A stretch of DNA of 64,000 nt from Cyclospora cayetanensis (GCF_002999335.1 NW_020312514.1:62001-126000); one strand, 5' to 3'; shown: positions 12,601-25,499, numbered from the stretch's first letter. Notes: generated from the letters alone by a model not told the origin. Numbers and translations are program-made.

Positions 12601-14529
12601 ATTTCACTAGTTCTCGATGAAGTGTAGCTTCTGTAATCAAGTGTCATGGGGTAGCTGGGACCGGTGCTCTAAGTATTTTGTTAGGAACTGAAGAAGTATA
12701 CGTTAAACCCCTTATAATCTTTCATCCAACCATGAGTTCTTTTCCTCATAGTCGAAATACCTAACTAGTAATAAAATAGCAGTGCATAACTGTGCTTCAT
12801 TAGGAGTTCGGTCAAACCGTGTGGGCCATAGGGAGCAAGCAAAGGCCATGCAAGAATAAATGGCACACTTTAAAACTCCGCAGTTGTGGGCCAGGTACTT
12901 GCTTTGCCATTTTAAGTGCCTCTTTCGCCAGACCCCATGCCTTGACGACAATCCACTATCGGAATGGCGCGTACTTATGAGTTGCGGTGTTGTGTCGAGC
13001 CTCCTCAGCATAATAGGGTAGGAAGGCTTCCTATGTGGGCCAAGTGCGCACGAATGGGAATTTCGACCCCGATGCCTACTCTCACAAGTGTCTGAGCAGC
13101 CCTTGCGAAATCCTTTTACAAGAGAATCAATCATTTTCTTCGGTTTTTCAAAGTGAATGTGATTGTCCCACAAAGATTACGCTGGGACTAATCATTGACA
13201 ACACTGACTCTAGCAGGCCTGCATGTCAGGCCTCGGCACGTCTACGGAGCGCCTCCATTACCAGAACAAATTAGCTGCTTCATGGAAGCACTCAGTGCTA
13301 TGCAAAATTATCTCCTAAAAGCAGTTCGAACGCTATAGATCGCGATTTTATGCTCCACGTAATGTGTAGGAGTCCATTGAAGGTCTCCATAGGCAGATAC
13401 TTCATTGCAGACTCACAACAAGCTTAACTGTTGTTCTACAGTGAAACTCTTACCTTTTACTGCCAGCGCACAGAATTCCTGACATAATGGGAGAGGGACA
13501 GCAAGGGCGTGCGTGGCTGCACGCTTTACACACTCCCAGCATTCACGGCTGCTTACACGCAGCATCTGACGCACGCGCAGCCTTACGGCTTTGTGTGTCA
13601 ACATAAGTGCTGCGCAGGAAATAAGTCATGTGAACAAACTGGCCAATATTCAGCTCGTTGCTAGTCCCTAGGTGTATAGCTAGGGCTGTAAGAAGTGCTT
13701 AGGTGAACCTTAGACCGCTATATCTCCCCTTCCCACTTTAAACCATATGCTTACATGTTCCGTAGCTTAAAATCAAGACCAAAAGCATGCAGAAGAATGC
13801 AAGAGTTTCAACCCTACCGCAATTTCCTGGGCAAGCAGAAAAAGAATACAAGGCAAGCGAACACAGCAAGGTGGGTATGAGCTCGTGGTGAAAAATTGGT
13901 GGAAAGAAAAAAACACACTGGCTAACAACAGAGAGAAGGCCTTAAAGCATCGCGACGGAGGTGGCGAGACGCCTTGCTTCTGCTGGAGCGCTCAAAGGTG
14001 TAAGCCTCCTGCTGCCAAAAAGCAGAGAAAGTAAAATGTGTGGAGGGAATTGACATGCACCTGTTCACTAGTGCCTGTGGGCCTCATCGAGCAGTGTCTG
14101 CATGGAAGTACAGCAGCTTTAAGCAGCTCGTCTATTTCGAAGCTAAATTGGAGGCATAGGGAACGAATGTAGAGACAACATACCAAAGAGTACCTGCGCA
14201 TAAATCTGAGTGTCGATCACACCTCCAAAATACTGGCGGGCAGCTTTCGAGCAATACCCCCAAGATGAAGGCAGCGACTTCAAACAAAGCATGCACTTGG
14301 GAAAACAGTTATCAAGGAGCGAGAGGAGCATGTGCATGGCGACAAGCGTTGCTAACTAAACCGAGCCTCAGATTTTTAGCAGGCAGCGAAACCAGCAACT
14401 GTGTCCTCGATCGTTCAGAAGTTCTAAAATCCAGCACTTCTACGACTCCCGGTGGAACCTTCGCCTCCACAGGGGCTACTTGCCTCCGTGACAAAGTCCG
14501 CGAGTATTTTCAAAGGCTATGAAACTTCT
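9651..14529. other. Repeat-poor, gene-poor stretch
   Basis: No gene is supported. Many short frames occur on both strands (for example 12712-13173 on the minus strand, 153 codons), but none shows a domain. A minus-strand Cys motif near 12150-12190 (CRCSEYDATC) recalls Cys-rich frames near 49.4 kb (+) and 51.4 kb (-) and may be a worn part of the same mobile family. The end of this stretch, from about 14.3 kb, may be the 3' part of the retroelement that follows. Confidence 0.4.
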
Positions 14530-17073
14530 TCAGGAAGACCACAGACATAGCTCTGCGGTACCTCCAACTGTTAGGGAAATCGATATTGTGACATGCACTA
14601 TTTCGTGAAGGGTTAGCAAACATTCATAGTCACCTGCCCGCACACGTATTCGTTTGGCCACTTTCTGGTCCGCCTCGTATAGCCTGCCGATCCACCGGGA
14701 CCAATTATCCAAGCTCGTTACTCACAGCCGACAGCCGCTTATTCTAGTTCCGTGCTTGTCTCTCTTGGGCTTGGCAAACACATTCGATTGCACGAGCTAG
14801 CTGTTTTCAGGAATCCTTTAGCTATTGTGATGGCTGCTGACTCAGGACCATTAGGTTCAGGCCCGGATCGACGAGGGATTCCTTCATGTTGGCCATGCAC
14901 ACGGTAGGCCTACGGTATACGAGTGAACTGCTCTATTTTACACCCACTAAATAACAGGAAGAGTCAAGCTAGGTGATTAGATTTTTGTGAGCACGGAGTT
15001 GCAAACGCTGCAGAGGCGAGTGGTTGGTGCGCTGTGTCTCGCCATATGCCTCAGGATGCAGTGATCATCTTATGGAAAACGTGTAGGCGGGTCACAAGCG
15101 CACGAGGAAACGCACTAACAAACTTAAAAAGACTATGTGTAATCATGCTCCTGTGGATTACGCTAAGCTCCCAGAGATTAGTTAAGAATAGATGAGCCCG
15201 TTTCTGAGCCGTGATAGCTGGAGCAAGGGGTGGAATGGGCATACTTAGTCTGTGTGTCGAAAAACGAGGTATGTGCGTCTTGACCCTTAATCTCGGGCAC
15301 TACAAGAAATGCCATGCTTATATCAGTATAAATTTTTTTAAGAACTAAAGGGATCTGCAAAAATCAGGGTTCAGGAGAATTGCGCGGCTCCAGCTGCTGA
15401 AACTGTGGGCATGGCAGAGCGCACTCTAAAACCCAAGCAATCAGAAGGATCAAAGAGTTCTTAATTGTAGTGTGAATCCCTTTAGGCCCTAATGAACACA
15501 TTCATGGGCTTTACGTAAGACCGCAATGGGCAGCAAAGTATGAATGCGCAAGTGATGGAGTCCCCGCCTTGTTTTGAACCACAGCACGCCACCGTCCACG
15601 TGATAGTGCTTCGCCTATTTGCCAATCGTCATTTTGGCAACTAAAGCCGACGTACGGGCGTGAAGAGCACAAAAATTGCGCAATTTCGATGAAACCGTGA
15701 ATTATTAACTACAAGAGCGGTTTCCCCGCGCCTTACTGAATTGCAAGGGTGTCGCAGCGGCGACGACCATGGCGATGATGGCCACAATATACTTCATTGT
15801 AAAGTTGTACAGCAGGATGCGCTCAAGCCATTGAGCAAGCATAGGGGTGTAACGGTCCTGAGAACTTTGCGGAAATTTCTTTGAAGACGAATGGTAGGTC
15901 TTGAGAGTAAGAAGAGGCCCACCTAAGTTGTGCCGGCATTTTCGACGCCCCGCCACTCTTTATGTTCGTATTCCCACATTGGACACCATTGCTCGGTTTC
16001 GGTAATTGATGAAAGTGATAAGCAAAAATTAGACTTTGGGAAGTCCTAAATCTGTTGAGAGAGAATAAACACTTACCGCTGCAACGCTAGCATCGCTTGT
16101 TGGAAAGAAATGGTGCTTATACTGGGGCCGTTCAAGCACTTGAGAAAGTTGTAAGTTGGCCGAAAACGTCCTGAATAGGGTATCAACCTCCTCTATTCTG
16201 GTCATAGACTTCGTGTCTTTCTAAATGGATCAACCAAGGGAACAGCTATCCGGGAAGATCTGGGAATGAAGAGTTGGCATTAAGATGCAAGCCCATAGTG
16301 CTTCGCAAAGTCCTTGCGGGTGCCGTTTTGGCTTGTACAAAGCTGTGATTTTTGTAAACAGCCGTCCACGCCTCTTTGATGTAGTCTAAAAGTCCCAAAT
16401 AACTTGACGTTGCAGTTCAGCTGAAGCACCAATAGGGCCAAATGGTGCACAGTCCTACTTGAGTTCGTGAGTGAGTTGTGCATTTTTGCGCCGGTCCTCA
16501 GGGTATGTGATTTGTCAGAAAGTGTCCGTGAAGTAAAATACAATGTAGACTGATGATCCTTGTAATCTGGCAAGTGATTCACCGATAAGAGGCGTCGGGA
16601 ATTTCTGCTTCATAGCATGTATGTTTATAGCCCTACAGTTAACACATATGCACCACCTTCCGCCCTTGTTCAGGACTCCAGCCCTATACCGTTTGATACT
16701 AAATTATTTGCCTGCCACTTATTGGCCTCTTCGTGCTGTGAGGACCTCAGAATCAGTGGAACATAGTTAGCGTCGTGCACCGATATGGGTTAGTGCCTGT
16801 AGTTTCAGTTCATAGAATCTGAATGCAACGATGGGGCTACATATGTAGCCTTCCGTTCCGTTATTATTGTAGGGTCAAAATTAGTTATGCGTAGGACGGC
16901 TTTAGTGAACGGAAGCTCATGGGACCAATCGAAGCCGAGAAGCACTCCTTTTTCTGTACTAGCTGCACGATGCAGTGCAGTTTCGAAGCTGCTTTCCTCT
17001 GTGAGGAGATACATGCGCTTCTAGAAGGTCTTGCATTTATTGAAAAGACGGAAGGGATCCACCAATTGGACAT
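14530..17073 (-). mobile_element. Decayed Ty3/gypsy LTR-retrotransposon pol
   Basis: Reading down the minus strand through several frames and stops gives the Ty3/gypsy domain order. Near 16.9-17.0 kb there is a retropepsin C-terminal motif (GVLLGFDWSHELPF). At 16.68-16.27 kb lie reverse transcriptase blocks (RWCICVNCRAIN, FPTPLIGESLARLQG, a worn APFGPIGASAEL and HPQGLCEALWA). At 15.54-15.36 kb is the integrase H2C2 zinc module (AHECVH, then ALPCPQFQQL). At 15.36-15.18 kb is the start of the integrase core (TDISMAFL then TKYAHSTPCSS). Near 14.65 kb is a basic RVRAGDY segment matching the post-core region. RNase H should lie between 16.2 and 15.6 kb but is too worn to place. No LTR pair or target duplication was found. 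It is a non-functional relic. Confidence 0.75.
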
Positions 17074-18473
17074 CGCGCACTCGGAAAAGCGCTGTTGCGT
17101 AGCTCTTGCAGCGCAATGGCCTTCGGCTAAAACGCAGCTGCCTCCGTTGGGCCAGTCCAGCTCTCTTTTGTCAGGCTTTTTGCCTGTCTCCCTGAGCTTG
17201 TATCCTTCATATCGCTGCGGATCTTCTCATACGTCAACAGATGATCATGATTTTTGGGAAGGGAAGCGCGCGAAGAGAAGGCCGCAACAACATCGATTGT
17301 TTTTGGCACTGTTGCCTGTTTTAGTCGTGAGAACAGCCTCTCACGCACTTTACTCCTCTGAACGGGTCCAAATTCTAGGAGGCAACATCTTACAAAAAGA
17401 AAAACAAATCAAAAATCCAAGATTTCGAGACCGTTAGGCAACTCGACAAACTTAAGCGCCGAGCGCGTCGAATGTTGCGGAGTCCCGCATGGGTAGCCCA
17501 GGGCGTCCAAAAAGCTGCATTAGAGGTATAGGTGATCCGAAGATTACATAAAAGTGGAAAGATGATTCACAAACTGCCACTAGGCAGCCAAGCATCAAGG
17601 GCCCCTACAGCATCAAGTGCCCTTCTACTTTGCTGATACGTAATCGTCTGGCAACAGGAGCTTCTCGATCTTGTGGCGCCACGAATCGTAACGAAAAAAT
17701 TTCTTGCTTGCTCGAAAGGAAGCGTCTGAGAGCCACAGCAGACAGCCAGCAGACACATCTTGCTGTCATTGCATTTGTGTGCAAGAGATTCCTGCATAGA
17801 CAGCTGATGGTGCGTGCGGTGTGGGTGTTACACGCCTGCAAGCGCGAAGGCCAATGTGGCCGTGGGGTCAAGGTGCTTGTAATATACGTGGTGCGCTTGC
17901 TCGTGCATACGGTTACTTGTATGCACCGATGCAGTGTAAGTGCACGCTACTATTGCTGCCAACCTGCGTTGCAGACGATGAGGTCCTCAGGATGATCCGT
18001 GTCGGTGTGTGTGAAGGGGGGAGAACTGGTGTCACAAAGGAATAGCTGCAGCAAATGCATGCATACACAGTACGTGTTGCGCGCATAGAGCCCCTTTGGA
18101 AACGCATCCTTCCACAGATATATGCAAAAGGCGCTGGTCGAATGCGGGCGCACAATGCACGTAACCATACAAAGCATTCGCGCATGTAGGGTCGAGGCAC
18201 AAGGTGTCTTTCATCCTCTTTCCCCTCCCTCCCTCTCCCCCATAATTATACTTCATATGTAACAAACAAAGCCTCCTTGTTGCGTCGTCAGCAAGCACGC
18301 ATGCACCAACAGTTTACGCCTGTTAGCTGCATGCGTACGCTCTCGTGCTGCGTGCAAAATTTCATGGGTGTCTATGAGAGTGGCAGTTGCATATCGCTGC
18401 CAGTTGCGCGCACAATTGAACAACCCCTCTGAATAAAAGAGAGCGCGACGCAAACATGGGAGCAGGCAATATC
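17074..18473. other. Gene-poor stretch
   Basis: Frames here (for example 17630-17995 plus and 17127-17348 minus) carry no recognisable domain. The upper part may be further worn sequence upstream of the retroelement protease. The end abuts the 3' end of the polymerase epsilon subunit gene. Confidence 0.35.
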
Positions 18474-21400
18474 TCATGCTTCAAAAGGACTTGCCAGGTT
18501 AGGTGTTGGCATCAGCGAGAGACTGGCATCTCGCGGCTTTGCAAGGCGATGATCAGCCCGGCAGGGGCATAGGTGAGCCTGTCCCATGATCGTGTTGAGA
18601 ACCTGCACCAAGCGGCAGAAACGAGGAAAAGGAGAGCACTTGTCAGCATTGCTGGGATCGGAAAAGAAGACTGCTGGCTGCGTCACAGACCCTCTTCTGG
18701 TAGGGTGCGATCCGTCACCTAAGCGAAAACAGCATGGGGCTAAGAGTGCTGATTATTCAAGGTGTGTAAAAGGTTACGATCTTGTGAAGGTTTTGCTTGA
18801 TGTCGTTATTCTCGTCAAGGCCCCCCGTAAGTAGACACTCGGAAGACAGGGAGGCGTATATGTCATGTCTAAAAAATGTCATGAGGCAGTTGAGGTGTCG
18901 TATTCTGCAGCAATTTCCAGCACGGACAAAACGTCAATCTTGGTGCTGCTCTTGAAGGAGCCGCTGTTGACGCTGCTTGGAGTGTTGTCGACATCTACCG
19001 TGGCGTGGGAAAAAATGTCTGAAGGCGGCATGGCCCCCGCCTACCTGCAAGGACTCGTCGAGAAGAATATCCTGTCTTTAGAGCCTTTGAACTGCTGTTG
19101 CATTTGCTGCACAAACTGCTGCGTGTACACCGGCGATATGGGCAATCGCGGCAGTGCTTCTGCAGCAACAGCAACCGCAGCAAACTGGAGCCAGCTTTCT
19201 GCGTGCTTAGTGGGAAATTTCGTGCAGAGAAGGAGCGCGATCGGCAGCAACAAGGTGCAAACGCGCCAAACACAACAGCCGTAAGCCAAGGTGCGGTAAC
19301 CGGTGGGGTGTATAGACACCTCGCGCGAAGCAGGGGTCGTTGGGCCCTGGAACAAAGACGAAGTAGCAATCTGCATGCAAAACACACGCAAACAGAAAAA
19401 TTCGTGCAGCCAACATAAAACGTCGCATACAAGAGGCTCTGCCACGCGTCCTCCTCCCGACGTCCTCCTAGGCCTAGTGTAACAACCATATAGGTGTCAG
19501 TTTCCTGAGCGTCCACGTGTTTCCTCAGTTTCTGCCTCTCCCTTCGCCATGGAATACGTGCGTGTCTACATGCTTCTTAGGCACTGTTTTCATGTTCTGT
19601 CTTGCATGTAGATCTCCGTCGTATGTGGCTCAGACTGTGCCGCTACGTGTTTCGGTGTTTGCTGCCTCTGTTTCCATAAATGACTCGACGGCCGATCGCT
19701 TTGCGTCTCGGCCGTTACTAGGTCGCCCTCTGTACGCGCCTCACGTGTTGCGAGCTGCCTGAATTTGGTACTCAGGAGTAAAAACAAGCGACTGAGGCCC
19801 TCCTTTATGGTGCCGCCTTCTTTGTCGTCCTTTAAATCTGTTCCCTCGAAGTCTCCCAGGAAGATGAACCCCGCGGGAAGAGGCTCTCCTGTCTCTTCGG
19901 CCTCAGCTACAGCCACTAAAGACACACACCGCAGACACACATACACGTATATATATATATATATACATACATATATATATATACATACGTACCCGTATAC
20001 ATACAGTACACACACACATACGATACATACGTACACGTATACATACAATACACACACACATACGATACATACGCACACACGTACAATACACATGCGGGCG
20101 AGGGAAAGCGCGTAAACGCAGCCGGCTGGTATCGAGAGACTCTTGGGAAGGGGACCCTACGAGTTGAGCGGGCTTCAGACGAACAGCGCAGAGGCAGAAA
20201 AAAACGAAAAATCACACACAGGGCGATTGCACCGGAAAATCGTCGCATGCAGTGCTGCCTCTGGCCAATGCACACTCGACATGTTGCGGCTTGGGAGTAG
20301 AAGAGTTTTCTTTGCAGCACCTGTGAAAAGGGTCTCGATCATCTTGGTGTCTCGAGAGTCTGCGAGGTTGACTTGGCTAAGAATGCACCACTGCGTGCTG
20401 CTGGGTGTAGCGACAGTAGCAAGAGCTTTTCCTGCAATCCCTGCAGCTGCAGGGGTGTGGGCAGTTGATTTTTGGATCTCGATGAAGTCTGTCAAGCGTC
20501 TCACAAGGTCGCTGTCTGCCCCGCAGGCGAGCAGCGCTTGGCGTTCTGCTCGAGCATCTGCTTCTAATTCTTCTCTGAGACTCAAGGAGGCTGTCTCCTC
20601 GGCCGACATGGAGGGGCCGAAGAAGGCGCTGAGGCTTTCTGTCGGGTTGACACTGAGGCCTTTTGGCAGCAAGCAGCTGCTGCCGTTGCTGCTGCTGCTG
20701 CACGTAGCAGCGCTGCTCCTGTTGCTGTTGCTAGTGTCTCCCAGGTAGCCTCGCGCTGCTGCTTTCTCCAGGCGACGAAGCCTCTGGCGCGTGTTGGTGT
20801 AGAAGGGATCTTCGCCAGAAACTCGAGGCAGATGAGCTACTCCCGATACCAGAAAGGGTGCTCGATCTGAGGGGAAGTGGCCTTCCACCAAAACAACGTG
20901 CCCTTCGCAAAAGAGGCCTAATCCCACGGCGCACTGAAGCCGCACACGCAGCATCACACACCCCACCACTGCGAGGAAGCTACATATGGGCTGCAGGAGC
21001 TCAAGGCTGTGCTTCTGCGTGTCGTCGTTCCCTTATTTGACACACACCTAACACGTGGACCGTGGTTAAAACAGCGCAGTAGACTACGGACGGAAATATT
21101 TCTATGCAGGTAGGAATGGAAGCGGGTAGGCTCGCTCGCGAGAGAGAGCAGAGAAAAGAAAGACGGATCAAAGCCAGGCCTTATCAGCCATGCCTTCTGT
21201 CTGTCTGCGCATGTGAAGAGAGCGGCCTGCAAATGACTGGTGGGAAGCTGCGAACTGCGAGACTTCACGCAAATGCTTGAACCCCCCCTTCCCCTCTTGC
21301 TGACTTGGGGATCGATACGCAGCTTCACGCTGGTGCAAACGCCCTCAAGGAATAAATCTCGGTTGCTGTCAGCGCCAAGGCATCCAAGGAGTGTTTGGGG

Positions 21401-24274
21401 GAGTTGGGTAGCTCGACTCGCACTGTCCACAAGCGTCACCTGCACGGCACTCGATGATCGCAGAGGCAATGCAGATATATGGAGAGACCCCTCAGAACAA
21501 ACAGCAATTCGATTGCAGAGACAGAGAGAGAGATAGAGATAGATAGAAAGACAGACAAAGATAGATAGAAAGACAGAGATAGATATAGATAGATAGATAG
21601 ACAGAGAGAGATAGATAGATAGAGAGATAGACAGAGAGAGATAGAGATAGATAGATAGACAGACAGACAGAGAGAGGTAGAGATAGATAGAGAGGTTCGT
21701 ATCGATCAGGCAGCGCTGAGTGCCGCCGCTTCAGCGCAAGAAAAGAAAGCTCGCTGCATGAAGGCACCAGTGACCCTCTCCCTCTTCGTTCCCCCGCAAG
21801 TGCCAAAGCTTGCAAATCGTTAGACTGACACCACGGAAGGTATGCATGCAGCGCTTCTCCCCGCTGCACTGTCAAGACACCCATGGCATACAGTAGGAAA
21901 TTTTTCGAGGACACACCTTCCAGAGCCTCAACCGCAATCGCCCAGCTAGAGACAGTCGTATCGTCTCCCGAGTCGCCACGCTCGTTCTCACCCTAAGAAG
22001 GCAGCAGCAATGCAGCAACAGCAATGCAGTAGCAGCGGAATTTGCTCGTCTTCCTCACCAGTGTGCGATCGGTGGGATGCCCCAAGTCCAAGGATGCGTG
22101 TCGCTTGTTAAATGTGAAAAGGCGAGTCTCTCTGCAGCGCTGCAAGATCACACTGAACCGCCGCACGAAGACATGACTGCTGCCTTCAGGTTTGCACAAC
22201 AGCCGGCCTAGCGAGGAGACGCTCTTGATTTTCGGAACGGGCAGCAGTTGGAAGCGCTGACAAATGACAGACAGACAGACAGACAGATAGATACTCACAC
22301 AAAGACTCATACACAAAGGCACATAAAAACAAACACACAAAGGCTCATACACAACGACACACAAAAACAACCGAACACACACACAAAGACTCCTACACAA
22401 AGACACAAAAACAAACAAACACATAAACACAAACACACACAAAGACTCCTACACAAAGACACATAAACACAAACACACACAAAGGCTCATACACAAAGAC
22501 ACATAAAACCAAACCTACAAAGACACATACAAATGCACATATGTTACATACGCGAATACCCCTACAATCACTTCAACGGCACCTTAAGCACCGTCTCTAT
22601 TTATCAAGGCGTCTTGGTGCCTCCTATCTGCCGCATTGTTCGCTTGCTTCCCTCCTCTCCTTCCCCATGACTGAGCACTCATAGTGGTGTTGCTCTTTTC
22701 CTTCCGCAACAGAAAGCCTCTCCCGCTGCCCCTGCTGACTCGCGCTTGTGCTGCGCCTCCCTAGGCGCCTCTGCTTTTATCTCCGGCTGCTGCTTCTTTC
22801 TCAGCCTCTGTGTTTCTCTAGCTCCTCCTATTTTAGCAAGTTGCATCCCTGAACCTCTCCCTCCGGCACGCTACTGCCCCTTGTGGATAGGAGCAGTCAC
22901 CGACAGAGTGCCTTGCAGGGTGCTCTGTCGGTGGCTGCTGCTGGTGCCTCTTTGTCCCCTTCCGCCTTCTCCCCCCTCCCCCCCCAAAACCCTCCACAAA
23001 GGCTTCTTTGCCTCTGTGTGCTGCACGTTACCTGCCGCGGTTCATCGAATTGGTATTCGGGAATGTCTCTGAATGCATCCAGAACAAACACCTGCCCGCT
23101 GCCCGCTGTCTGCATCTTTCGCTGTCTGCGCAGCCGGCAGAAGGCGAGGAAAGAGGACAGGAAGGCTACTTGGCCGCTGCATCCAACGCCTGCCTCCATG
23201 ATGCTCTGTGCGCATACCACCCACCATCACACAGACTTCTCTGTGGCACCTATGTACCGGCAATACGGATGCATGCCTTCACGAGACGCAAACCTGCGGT
23301 CTAAGGTTCCCCCCTTCCCTTCCTTTCCCTTCTCCGAAATTGCAGCTGCGCGCCTTTAGAGGAAGGGGAAGGACGGGTAGTGAGGTGAGGATGTATGGGG
23401 AGAGGTGAGGTGAGGATGTATGGGGTGAGGTGAGGTGAGGATGTATGGGATGAGGTGAGGTGAGGATGTATGGGGAGAGGTGAGGTGATGATGTATGGGG
23501 TGAGGTGAGGTGATGATATATGGGATGAGGTGAGGTGATGATGTATGGGATGAGGTGAGGTGAGGATGTATGGGATAATGATGTGTGAGGTGGGGGAAAT
23601 AGCTTGCGTGGTTCGGCCTGCTTGCAAGGGTCTGGTGAAGTAAGGGTTACCTGCATGCAATCGAAGGCGAAGCGGAGCATGGAGAGATTCATCTTCACTT
23701 CTTGAGGCTCTTCGAGGCCCCAAGTGTACTTCATAGGCTGTAGCAACTCGCTGTGTTGCTGCGACTGCTGCAGCAGTCCGTGGTGCAGCGCGTCTGGCTG
23801 TTGGTGCTGCTGCTGCCACGCAGGAGAGGGCTTCGTGGCTGCAAGGACGATGAGGTGCAGCAAATCGAAGCTGGGGAGTAGGTTCCTTGCTTCTAATTCT
23901 TCAAAAACGAGCAGGTGGCACGGGCATCCCCCGCATTGCATCAGGACTGCGCTTCGGTTGACGGTTTCCTCCGCTTCGTGTTGCATCTCCTCTGGTTGCT
24001 CTTGCGGGAGTTCAGACGGCCTTGCTGCTGCTTCGGCGAAAGGGAGGGAGTCGGAAGGCTCCCCAGTTGCTGCTGACACCGAGTTGTTAGATATGTATGA
24101 GAACGGCTGGGAAGAGGTGGCCGTGCTTTCCGAAGGGGGGTGTCGTCGCTGCTGTGGGAGCCGTTGTTGCAACTCACCGCCTTCTTGCTGCATGGAGTTG
24201 CCCTCCTCTTCATCTTCGTCCGCAAAGAGCTCTGGAGGCTCGTAAGAATCGACAAGAATATCTTCTCCTGTCAT
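18474..24274 (-). CDS. DPB2: DNA polymerase epsilon subunit B (DPB2/POLE2)
   Basis: This is the non-catalytic second subunit of the leading-strand replicase, which also helps load the CMG helicase. Exons from 5' to 3': 24274-23651, 23109-23032, 22256-22059, 21992-21768, 21490-21329, 20933-20321, 19915-19745, 19370-19320, 19159-19045, 18904-18778 and 18602-18474. All are GT-AG, phases agree throughout, and the product is about 830 residues. Family matches: VLDAFRDIPEYQF in the N-terminal region; the OB-fold stretch GLFCEGHVVLVEG; the inactive phosphoesterase blocks GFIFLGDFEG and FVFVPGPNDPCF; then FFSTSPCRIRH, FFRHDIYASL, HKIVLNTIMGQAHL and a terminal PTPNL. The first 208 residues and the insertion before WCILSQVNLADS are low complexity. 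Exon 2 start (23109 or 23091) and the ends of exons 4 and 5 are the least certain. The C-terminus looks a few residues short of the family norm. Confidence 0.85.
19943..20095. repeat. AT and ACACATACG microsatellite in DPB2 intron 6
   Basis: A (TA)n tract is followed by alternating CACACACATACGATACAT-like words. It is intronic; a long minus-strand frame across it is an artefact of the repeat. Confidence 0.85.
21518..21695. repeat. GATA/GACA microsatellite in DPB2 intron 4
   Basis: Mixed GATA, GACA and GAGA tetranucleotides run for about 175 bp within the intron between exons 4 and 5. Confidence 0.9.
22258..22540. repeat. ACA-rich degenerate repeat in DPB2 intron 2
   Basis: Irregular repeats of ACACAAAGACTCATAC-like and ACATAAAAACAAAC-like words follow a short (ACAG)n run. 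On the transcribed minus strand this forms a pyrimidine-rich tract (TGTCTGTCTG) ending directly at the intron 2 acceptor. Confidence 0.8.
23378..23592. repeat. 25-bp G-rich minisatellite in DPB2 intron 1
   Basis: About eight copies of a unit near GATGTATGGGATGAGGTGAG occur in tandem with small substitutions. The array lies wholly inside the first intron of the minus-strand DPB2 gene, so the transcript carries the C-rich strand. Confidence 0.85.
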
Positions 24275-24297
24275 GGCTATAGCTGCTGTTCCTGTTG

Positions 24298-24328
<31 letters not shown>

Positions 24329-25474
24329 TGCCCAGCACTCCAACGATCTTCGTTGCAATAGAGATGCTCGACTGGCGTGTACTTCGGCTTTACGCCTCCC
24401 TAAGCTGCAGCAACAGCGGCAGAGAGGGGTGGGTGTATGCGAAGTTCTTCTGCGCCTTTTCCCCCCCTCCTGTGCGAGGAGCCGCACAGCGAGCGGAGGT
24501 GCTCCCTGAGAAGTACAGATTGGCTCTGATGCAAGAAATCGCGATTTCTCATGACTAATATTGCCCGTGCGGCTGTTTTAAGGGAGAAGACACTCGAAGA
24601 CTGAGGATCAGAGGGCTCAGCGGAACGAAGGGCTGTGGGTTCAAGAATTTAGCAGCAACTTGGTCGGTGGTGGGAGGGAGGGAGGTGCCTCTTCACCACC
24701 ACCACCGCACACGCTTGGTATGCAGGGGTTATTGTACTCTCTGCAAGCATCTATTTTCAAGCGGCCGCGTCCAGCCCTTTTAATCCCTTTCGCGTTATGT
24801 CTCTCCGTTTCAAAAAAGAAAAAGGACACTTGAGACATAATTAAAGGAGAATCGCCGCCACGAGCAGAACGCAGGAGGCCCCTGCTGCCTGCTGCCTGCT
24901 GCCTGCTGCTTGCGCTGCTGTCGCCTCAGCAGCAGCAGCCGCAGCTGCTGCTGCTGGAAGCCTCCGAGATGTGGCGGTGTCGATAAGCCTTGCCTTCCTC
25001 TGCTAAGGGGGGTTTGCAACGTTTTGAAGCCTATTATTTAGGGTTACAGTTTGGACGTGAAGCGTGAGGCGCCAACCACCTGCATGCAAGCTTCCCGCAT
25101 ATACCCCGAAGAGTTTAGCAGCAGCCACCGAGAAGGCGGCGGCCATATCCGGCGGCTCTTCCAGTGCATGCATTTTGTACGCCTGCTCTTTTTGCGGCTG
25201 TGGCAGCACCAGCAACTTATATCGCCGCACATATGCGGCACGTACGATGATTTGTGGAAGCACAGCGTCTCCGGAGGACTACGATATCGCTGCGCGCTCT
25301 CGGTGACAGCAACGAAAACAGCCGCAGCAGCGTCAAACGGAAGAACGGCGCAGGCAACGGCAGCGCTACAGCGGTGGTGGCGCTGCTGCCTACGGCCTGT
25401 AGGCCTCCCCTCGACGCGCCGCTGCTGCTTATGCCTGCGTGTGGTGAACTCTACTGCAACTGGGCAGCTCGCCA
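24275..25474. other. Divergent promoter region between DPB2 and the giant gene
   Basis: A CTG/TTG repeat (24285-24340) lies just upstream of the DPB2 ATG. Between about 25.05 and 25.5 kb all three plus frames and one minus frame are open, and several read like protein, so upstream exons of the giant gene may lie here. I could not choose a consistent model. Confidence 0.4.
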
Positions 25475-25499
25475 GTGTCGGAGGAGGGGAGCACCCTGA

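Noticed and set aside
16919..17437. Plus-strand 172-codon frame
   Set aside because: It runs antisense to the retroelement protease region and shows no domain; probably chance.
19041..19376. Separate small secreted protein starting at a minus-strand ATG at 19376
   Set aside because: This frame crosses two DPB2 exons and an intron; the FVFVPGPNDP block in another frame shows the true reading.
20143..20748. Plus-strand 201-codon frame
   Set aside because: It is antisense to DPB2 exon 6, which has clear family matches.
22740..22870. Minus-strand purine-rich open segment inside DPB2 intron 2 (KKQQPEIKAEAPREAQHK)
   Set aside because: Looks coding, but exons 2 and 3 of DPB2 join in phase without it and no family block is missing there.
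25025..25040. Telomere-like TTTAGGG
   Set aside because: A single copy only; no array of the type known from coccidian telomeres.
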